Position numbers and translations under genes: made by a program. Shown here piece by piece: positions 13,501 to 22,500 of a stretch of 31,876 nt of DNA (position 1 is its first letter; each line of letters starts with the position of its first letter). Source of the DNA: a virus; IMG/VR virus record IMGVR_UViG_3300021092_003951, positions 1 through 31,876 of that record. One strand, written 5' to 3'. Under the pieces are notes generated by a model that had not been told where the DNA came from, ran no database searches, and worked only from the letters and a program-made list of their open reading frames with translations.

Positions 13501-16500
13501 ACGGTGTGATTGTTACATATGCATTTGAGTTGTCAATTTTTTCGTGTTTTTCTTTTAATTCTTTGTATTTTTCGTCAGTCATTTTCGAGAGCCCTTCTTT
13601 TCTTTCTCTTGCTCTCGTTTCTTTGGCTAAGTCCATTGATTCAATTCTGTGTTCTTTTTGTTCTTCTTTTGACATAAATGTGAAATTTGTAGTACCATAA
13701 AAAGGAATTTTCACTGTTCGTGAATATGATTGCAACAAGTCGTCATCGCTCATTTGCAGAAGTGGAATCGGTTTTCCTGTTTTTTCATCTGTTTCAAAAT
13801 TTCCAGCAAAAACATCACCCAACAGGGTTTGTGCCCCAAGTTCAGCGTTTCGCATTATCGCCAAAAGGTCACTCACGATACTTGGGTTTGAATCAACTAG
13901 GGATTTTTCTTCATCCGTAACATTCCCAACAAGTTCTGTTGGTTTTTGTTGATAGTAGAAACCGCGCCCATATTCTCCGTCTTCACCATGTCTCACAATC
14001 CTAAAAGGTCTACTTTCACCGCGTTTACCAATTTTTTTGAGTGATTTACCAACAAATTCAACCTTATGTAAACCGTATTCGTTTCGTTCTGTCACGTTTG
14101 ACACTAGGTTTCCAGCTAATTGCAGTTGGTGAATCGTGTCTGGACTGTCTACGTAGAAATGTGTTTCCGATTTCCCATAAGCCGCATCTCGCGATGATTC
14201 GACAAGCTTTATGGCATCTCTGAGACTTTCAACAAAAGTTTTTGCATCTACTGCGTATGGGATATGCTCCATTCTTACATGTTCAGCTCTTCGGCTTTTC
14301 CCCAAGGTAATGCCATATATCGCATCGGCGACCATTTCCGGGTCTCGGGCGCCGGTTTCTTGGTCTATTTTCTCGTCTAGTTTTTTGAGTTCCTTTGACA
14401 ATGCGTTTCGAACCGAAACACTTTTGACTATTCTTCTGGCAAGGGTGTCGCCATTCACTACGTCGCCAGAGTCTGTTTCGGCATGAAAAGCATCAATTTC
14501 GTCGTTTATCGCACCAATGACAAGTCCGCCAGCCTCAATAATTTGTGAAACATATTTTTGTTCTTCCGGTGTTAGTTTTGAAATTTCATCTATAACCTCA
14601 GAATCAGACAAGCCACCCATCGTATAAACTTCGTTCCCATTTATATCTTTTGTTTCAGTTAATCCAAGTCGTAAAAGTTCGTTATATCTTTTTTCTCTTT
14701 CTTTTTCTATATTTTTTATAGAATCGACTGGGCCCGTGGGAAATATTGAATGTATTATCTCTCTTGATTTTTTAACTTTTTCTGGTGATTTGAGTCTTGA
14801 TTGTTTTGCTTCTAGGGACTCCCCGGACCTTAGCCGGTTCTCAATCGCTTCTTCTGTTTCACCGTAAAATTGAGACCGTTGAGTAATGCTCGACTCTCTG
14901 TCGAGTGAATCTTCTTCGTCTTTTCCGGACCAGTATATAAATCTTTCAATAAAATCGCGCTTTTCTTTGTCGGTTTTGAAACGGTATTGAAGATTTAATT
15001 CTGGAAAAATTTCTCTATGGAATTTAATCATTTGTTTTGAAATTCCGTTATTTCTATGCCATGCTTTTATCTTTGCTTCTTCAACTGTCCATTGAGCTGG
15101 AAACTTCTTAACATCATTGCCATACTCTTGTCCAGAAATAACTTCCGGAAAATCTGCAGCTTCTCGGTAATCAACATTAATCCAGCCGATTAATCCATTT
15201 ATGTGTCTAGAGCTGTCGTGATGTGGGCTATCTGGGTCCATATATGTTCTTATAACATTGTCCCAATTTCTGAAAGGAACTTTTTTCTTTTTTAAGTCTT
15301 TTTTAAGTTCATTTACGTCTATTGCGACAACTCGTCGATAACCATCAAGAACAAGAGCAATAAGATATTTTTTGCCGGCATCGTTTGTGTATTCAACAAA
15401 TTTTGCTTTATTGAAAACTTCTCGCCCAAATGCAACCTTGCTATTGATATTTGATGGATGCATGGGCTGGTCTTGTTTTCTGAGCTCCGCATTAAAAACA
15501 CTTGGATTGCCCTTGATGTATTCTTTGAATCTTTCCCACACATCAAAACCGTCATCTGGTCCTGTTATTTCAAAATACATTGTTCCAGCTTTTTCGGTTG
15601 TCCCATATCTCTCAACAAATTGTTTTATTCTTTTATCGCTTGAAGGCACTTGTTTAAATTTTGGTGTTTTTCTCTTTCCCGAAGAAATTCTTTCTATTGC
15701 ATCTTTTGCATCAATCAAAAAACCAGCTTTTTCCGATTCGCGACCAGCCGCAATTAAATTGGTTAATATTTTTATTCTTTCTGGTTCAATTGTCTCGGCA
15801 TTAAAATATTGTGTTGGCATTGGTTCCGGAAGGTCTCTATTCATGTTCTCGGCTATTGCTCTTTTTACACCACGTCTTTCACGCGTTTCATAAACAACAT
15901 ACCCACCCGGAACTCGACGTAATTCTGGTTTAGCTTTTCTGTCTGCTGCATTCCATCTGACTTTGTTTGCATCCGGAAGGTCATCGCCAATAGTGTTATC
16001 TAGTATTTCTGCAACTTTTTGCAATTCTGGAATATCGTAATATCTGTCCATTCCCTTAAACTTGTTAAACCAGCCATTTCCGTTTCTGTGTATGCCAAAA
16101 AATGGATACCATTTTCCGGGAGTTACACCATCTTTGGGGTTTTTCCCACTGCTTCTATAAAAAGGAACGCGCACGCCATTTACTCTTACGACAACTATTT
16201 GCCTACCAGCAACAGTAAGCAGCGGAGAAGTAATTACTTCTCCATTTGGTTGCGTATGGTTAAACCAAACAGCATTAAGTCTTGATTTTATTATCCTGTT
16301 TCCTGCGTCATTTATTTTTTTGATATCTTCTTTGCTTGGTCTTGGATATCTTTCTCTTATCCAGTCAGATTCGCTTTCATACACCGCGAGCGGTATGCGT
16401 TGGCCGTTTTTGAGCCTAAAATAGTGAACTTTTCTTTCTTTTTCGTCTCTCCCAACAATTCTTTCTTTTCCGTCTCTCCCAACAATGACGTCTCTGCCCG

Positions 16501-19500
16501 AGGCAATTCTGTTTGTTTCTTTGGAAAGTCTTTCATAATATTTGCTGACATCATTTGCATTAAATTCGTGCTGAGCACGAATCATCGCATCAGCAAGCCC
16601 CCTATTCACGTGCTCTCTATCAACAGATAAATCAAACATCGATAAAAAGTCTTTTGAATTTTCATTTGCTGTTAGTTTTGCAATCGGTTTTTCTTTTTTA
16701 ATCATTTGATTTAACTGTTGGCGCGTTGGTCTTTCCGAAGGTGAGCCAGTAATATACTTTTTCAACTGCTCTCCGGAAAATACAGAAACACGCAAACCGT
16801 CATCGGAATCAAAGATAAAATAATCTTCAAAATTATTTGGTCTCACTTCATATCTAACTCTTCTGACATTTTTGCTTTTTTCTAATTCAATTCTTCTTGG
16901 TGTGCCTATTTGTCGAAGTTTATGATTCCCGGTTGTTTGAATATTTGTTAAGCGTTGTCTCATTCGCGAGTCAAAGTTTTTGATTGTTTCACGGCTTACG
17001 TCTTTTGAGCCAGTCGCTCCAGATTTTATGAACGGGTCTTCATTTTTATTAAGTTTTGAAAGAATGACTGCATTTTGTTGTCTTTCTTCTGATGCAAAAA
17101 ATCTTGCCTTGTCAATAAACTCGGGATTTTCTGGATAAATGTCTGCAATGTCAAATCTAATTTCATCATCCGAAATTACTGCACTTAGCGCTGCTTTCGA
17201 AAAGTCTGTTTTCCCAGAAGAAAACTCTTTTTCTCCGTTAAATCTTGTCCAGGCAATAAAATCGTCCAAAAATTCTTCGGTTGGTTCACCATTTTTATCG
17301 AACAAATTCAAATTAGAAAGTTTAAAACCTTTTTCATTTCTTGGTACTGCTACGCCTTCGGTTATTTCACCGTCTGCACCGATGCCAATTTTGTAATCGT
17401 TTTTATCAAAATCGAATAAATCTGTTTTGTTATCTTCGTAAAACTCCACAGGTATGTTTTTTGCAAAACTCAATATTTCTTCGTCGTTCATGTTTTCAAT
17501 TAACCGCGAATTGAATCTTTCTGCTCCGGAGGAGATTCTTTCATCCGCTGGTATCAGTTCAAATTCTTTTTTCCTTAGCGGTTTAACAAAATCATCATCG
17601 ATTTTTTCAAAAAAACGAACCGAGCCACGAGGAAGACGCGACCCAGCTTCATCTTGATTTAGAGAAGGGGTTAGTCTCATTGCTTTTTTAATATCTTCGC
17701 TGCTTGGACTATTAAAACCCTTCTTTGTTATAACTATTGATTGTCTTGGTTTTCCAAGCAGAACAATCTCGTGTTCGTTTAGACAACCAAATCCAGTTAG
17801 TGGTATGGCCAAAATGTCCTCAACTGGAACGACGGAGGATAAAAGTATTCCAGTTCTTGATTTTGAGCCACCTGGGGTTTCAAACACATCACCGCTAAAT
17901 CTGTTGGCTACGTCAATACTTGTCGACCAAGACGATAACGGCCTCATGGAAACTGACATATTTTCGGGAGTTCCGTTTTCGAGCATTTCTTTTGACAATT
18001 CCGAAATCGGAATGCTCATTCCCCTGTATACCGTTACGTGACTTATTCCTTTTTCCCTAAAATATTGTTGCGTATTTTCATGCATTGCTTTTAATACGTT
18101 TGACAAAATTGATTTTGCTTTATCTGGAAGGTTTAGTGTTTCGTCATTTTCGTAAATGCTCCGCAAAACACCCATAATCGTTCCCTTTGGCGCAGTTGAG
18201 TCGGTCAACATATCATTTATTTCTGTTGCACCGTTTAAGAAAAACAATTCTTTAGCGATTTCTTGGGAAAGAGTTGATAACAGAACTTTGTTTGAACTTC
18301 CAGCCCAAGACCTTATTAGGTTTGAAATAATGACAGTCTTTAAGGCTTCTTGACCCTCTTCTGTTCTTGCGTCAAAACTTGGTGAATCGGTTGAGCCATT
18401 AAATGCATCTTTCACGTTTGCAAAAAAGGCTCGAGATGTCTTTGGACCCGAAGAAAATATATCTGTTATTGAAAGAATCGACGAATCTTCGTCCATTTCA
18501 TTTGGAGCGCTTAGCTTCCCAAATTCTGCACTCGACGCCTTTATTTGTTCTTCAAGAATACTGAGTCTATCTCTTGTGTGTTCCGTTGTGAAAAATCTAT
18601 CAATGACTACTGCTGCAGACTTTTCGTCCAATCCCCCAGTTTTTAGGTCAACTGTTTTCATTAATCCTTTTGGATAAAGACTTGGGTCATAATCCGGAAG
18701 CGGCTGATTTGTTTTTCTAAAAAAGTAGTGAAGCATTCCATTTTTTGATTCATAAACATCAACTTTAATGTCTTCAATTTTTGGATTATTTTCTCCAAAA
18801 AGTGGATGAATAATTGTTTTTATGTTTACAAGTCTTCTTCGCCTTAAACCGGTTTTATAATCCGTGAAAACTGCATTTGTTGTCTTGCCAGTGTATTTGT
18901 TCGGCGGATTTGGTACGGAGCCCCTTGGCATAAGCTCATCACCACCAAACTCTCTCGCTGAATTTTCTTCTGCAGCGATTATGAGGTCAACATCTTTTAT
19001 GTCGGGAGTTGGTAATCCATCTCCTAGTTCTCCTTCTAGATATCCGTTCTCGCCCCACTCAAACATTGCTTGAAATTGAGCAACTTTTATTTCTTTTCCT
19101 GTAGTTGCATCTTTGACAACCCCGGAATATGAATCCGATAATCCATTATTTATTCCCCACGCTGGTTCCGACATTCCGTGGCGCTCTTTCGAATCCGGCC
19201 AGGCGGAGTATTGAATCGTATAATTTCCAAAACTTCTTTTTCCTCTGTTTGGATTTCTGGCGTCTGAAAAAATACTGCTAAAAATTAGAAGTGCGTTTGT
19301 GTCAAATTCCAAATCATTTTTGCCATAGCCAATCATCGACATTTCGTCATCAGACAAATTTCCAACTGTTTTGAGTATCGAAGCGAGTCTCTCCCTGTGT
19401 TGTTCTGGTATCCAGGGTTGTAATTCTGTTGGATATTCATATTCTTTTTTGGAAGATGATGGTGGATACTTAACAAACAATACGTCGTGAATCAATCTTT

Positions 19501-22500
19501 CAATAAGAAGTTGCGCATGGTCTGCTTTTGATAAACGGTAATTATTCCAGTCGGATGTGATTGATGTATCCCCTTTGATGGAATCCCAGAATTCCAAACC
19601 CTCTTTTAGCTCTGGAAATATTGAAAGTATTCTTGTTTTATCGATTGTATTGTCGTCCCCAATTAACGAGGACAGCCCCCTGAGGAGTTTTTGTCGCGCT
19701 ACGTTGGTGTTTGTTGTAGCAAAAAACGTTTTTTGTTGTTTTTTAGAAATTAATTCGCCGGTGTGTTTATCTATCTTAAATCCGTATTCGTAATCGGGTA
19801 AATTTAATTCTTTTCCTGGTTTGGTTATATCTAAAAGCTCATCAAGAAACGCTGCGACAGATGTTTCGGAGCTGCCAACATCATCTGGCAAAAGACCGAA
19901 TATTGATGCTGCGCCTTTGGAAAGACCATCCTCGTCAGACAAATGTAGCTTGTCTGTAATTTTAAAAATTTTGCGCACTTCATCCCTGTATTTTTCGGGA
20001 AATAAATCAATAACGTCTTTTCTTTTAAAAATCAAAGAGGATACGTCGTGAACGCTTTCATCTAAGTGTGCAACCACTCCGGCTACGACTGCTCGTTTTG
20101 CGGAACTTTCGACAGTTGTTTTCCTTAAACCATTACTATCGACACCGCCATCTAGGTCTTCAGCTTCAGAAATTATGTCCTTCATTATCGATATTCCGGA
20201 ATCTGGTCCCAAAACAGATGAGTTTATTTCCTCTCCGTCTTTTGACAAAGTTTCAGAATCGTAATTTCTGGAATCAAATTTTCCCGTTACGAGAGCTTCA
20301 ATCCATGTGTCTTCACGAGTTGCGGAATTGGTTGGGTCAGATTTTCTGTATTTTTTGTTAACAAACTTTTTTCTTGCATTTTTAAATGCTTTGTCTAATG
20401 CAATTTTTGCACGAGACGAACCACCAGACGAAATTCGAGACGTGGATTCGTTATCGTTGTGTATGAGGTCCAATACATGCTTGCCGTATTTCTCGTTAAG
20501 GTCTTCCCGGCGCAGTACCGTCTTAAGATAGTTATTTAAATTTACGTCATTTGAAGCTTCGTCATAATTTGTCAAAAGGTCGTATATTCTGTCCTTTAAA
20601 GTGCGAAAATTTTGTTCCCGATGACCAGACGATAAATCCCCAAACCGCGGGTTGGGCATAACCTTAATGAATGATGGTCTTTTATTGTTTCTCAAAATTA
20701 TTTCTTCTTTGTCCGAAGAACCCATTCCCAAAAAATGCGTGGAAAAAACTTCGTCTATCGGAACAATCTTTTTAAGAATTATCGGTTCGGTTTTTTCTGG
20801 GTTCTTTCGGTTGGCGTAAGAATCTCCATATACTTTCCATATGTAGTCAAGATTATTTGTCCAAGATGAAAGTTCATCTTCATCAAGTATGCCAAAAAAT
20901 GTATCTTCAACTTCACGATTGAGAGTATAGTCATCGCTGGAATATTTTCTAGGCGTTCTTATTCCTACATTCAATAGAATTTCATCAAATCCACCCGAGG
21001 AATAGTATATTTTTTCTTCTATATCTTTATCTTGTTCCATCAACTTGTAAACAGCAAGATGCGTGATTCCCTTTCCCTGTAGGTAGTCTTGCGTTTTCTC
21101 ATGTATTGTTTTTACAACATCTCTAACGAAATCCATCTGCCGTTGTTCTTTAAATTCGCCAGCATCATTTGAAAATAATTGAGAAACTGCTTTCTTGAAG
21201 ATTTTTGATATTGGGTTCTCGGTTGAGTTATTCCACTCATCCAAAAGTGAAAGTATAAGCATTGTTTTGAGCACCTGAGAGCCAGTTTCTGAATTTGCAT
21301 TAAATTTGGCAAAATAGCGATTGTTTATTATTTCATCTCGTTTTTGTGCCCTGACGCTCCGCTCGAGACCATAGCCAAATCTTTTGCTCATCGAGTCTGT
21401 GCTTCGCTTTAATCTGGCAGCTTCTCTTAACATCTCTGCGTGTCTTGCAGATTTATCGAGTTCAGCTCTGTTCGTTCGAAACAGTCCATCTGACTGCAGG
21501 CCCCAAAGATTTCCGGAAATTTCAGATTTTATGGGTTTTAACTTTAGATATTCGTGTTCATTGTCTATGGATTTATCGGTAACAATGTTGTCTATCGGTG
21601 AAAAAGATGATTTCAGCCCAATAGACGAAAAATAATTTCTAGAATCGTCTGACCTCCCAAATCCAGAAATAGGAACAAGAAAATCTCCAGACTCAGCAAG
21701 TTCTGTTTGTAATTTTTTAAATCTTTCTGTATTCGGAAAAAAACTTTCGTCAAAAAGTTCAAAAAAATCTGCTGGGCTAAAATCTAGTGAATCGGCTATA
21801 TTTTTGGCAAAAAAGAATTCTGTTCCATATTCATTCGGATTTGTTGTTTTATTAAATATTCTTACCGTTTTACCGAGTTCGTCAACAAACGAAAAGTTTG
21901 CACTATTCGATTTTGATAATTCAAGTTTATCTTTAGCAATTTCTTTTGCAAGAATTTTGTTTTTGGGAGATACTCCATTGGTGTATTTGAAATTTGGTTC
22001 TGGCGCATATTTTTCTGCAAAAGACCTTCTATATGTTTCACGGCCAAGCGCATCTATTCTTCCTGAAGAAAGTCTTTGTTTTCGTTCCTTTTTTGTTAAA
22101 TAGTTTATTTTTTTCTTTCTAATTGCTATTTCTTTCGCGATGTTACTTTCCCATGGTTCGTCTTCCATGCCGTCGCCGCCGAGAAGTATTTTTGAGTCTT
22201 TTCTAAGTTTTTCATTTAGCGCTGAATTCTGTATGTTCCTGTTTGGGTGAAGAACTGCAGAAATTCCTTCAGCAATCATTTCGTTTAGTGAAACGTGAGC
22301 GTATGAGGTTATTGTTCTTGGTGCTGCCGGGTCATCATTTATATTTGTCCCATCTTCATGAAGCTTTATGAGATTCGGATTTGTCGTATGGGAGCGATAT
22401 TGTTGAGCAATTGACATTGCGCTTGCATATTGTGGGTCTGTTATGTCTCCAGAGCCATAGTAAATTCTGTTTTTGCCCTTCCCCATTGTTTCACCGTCTC

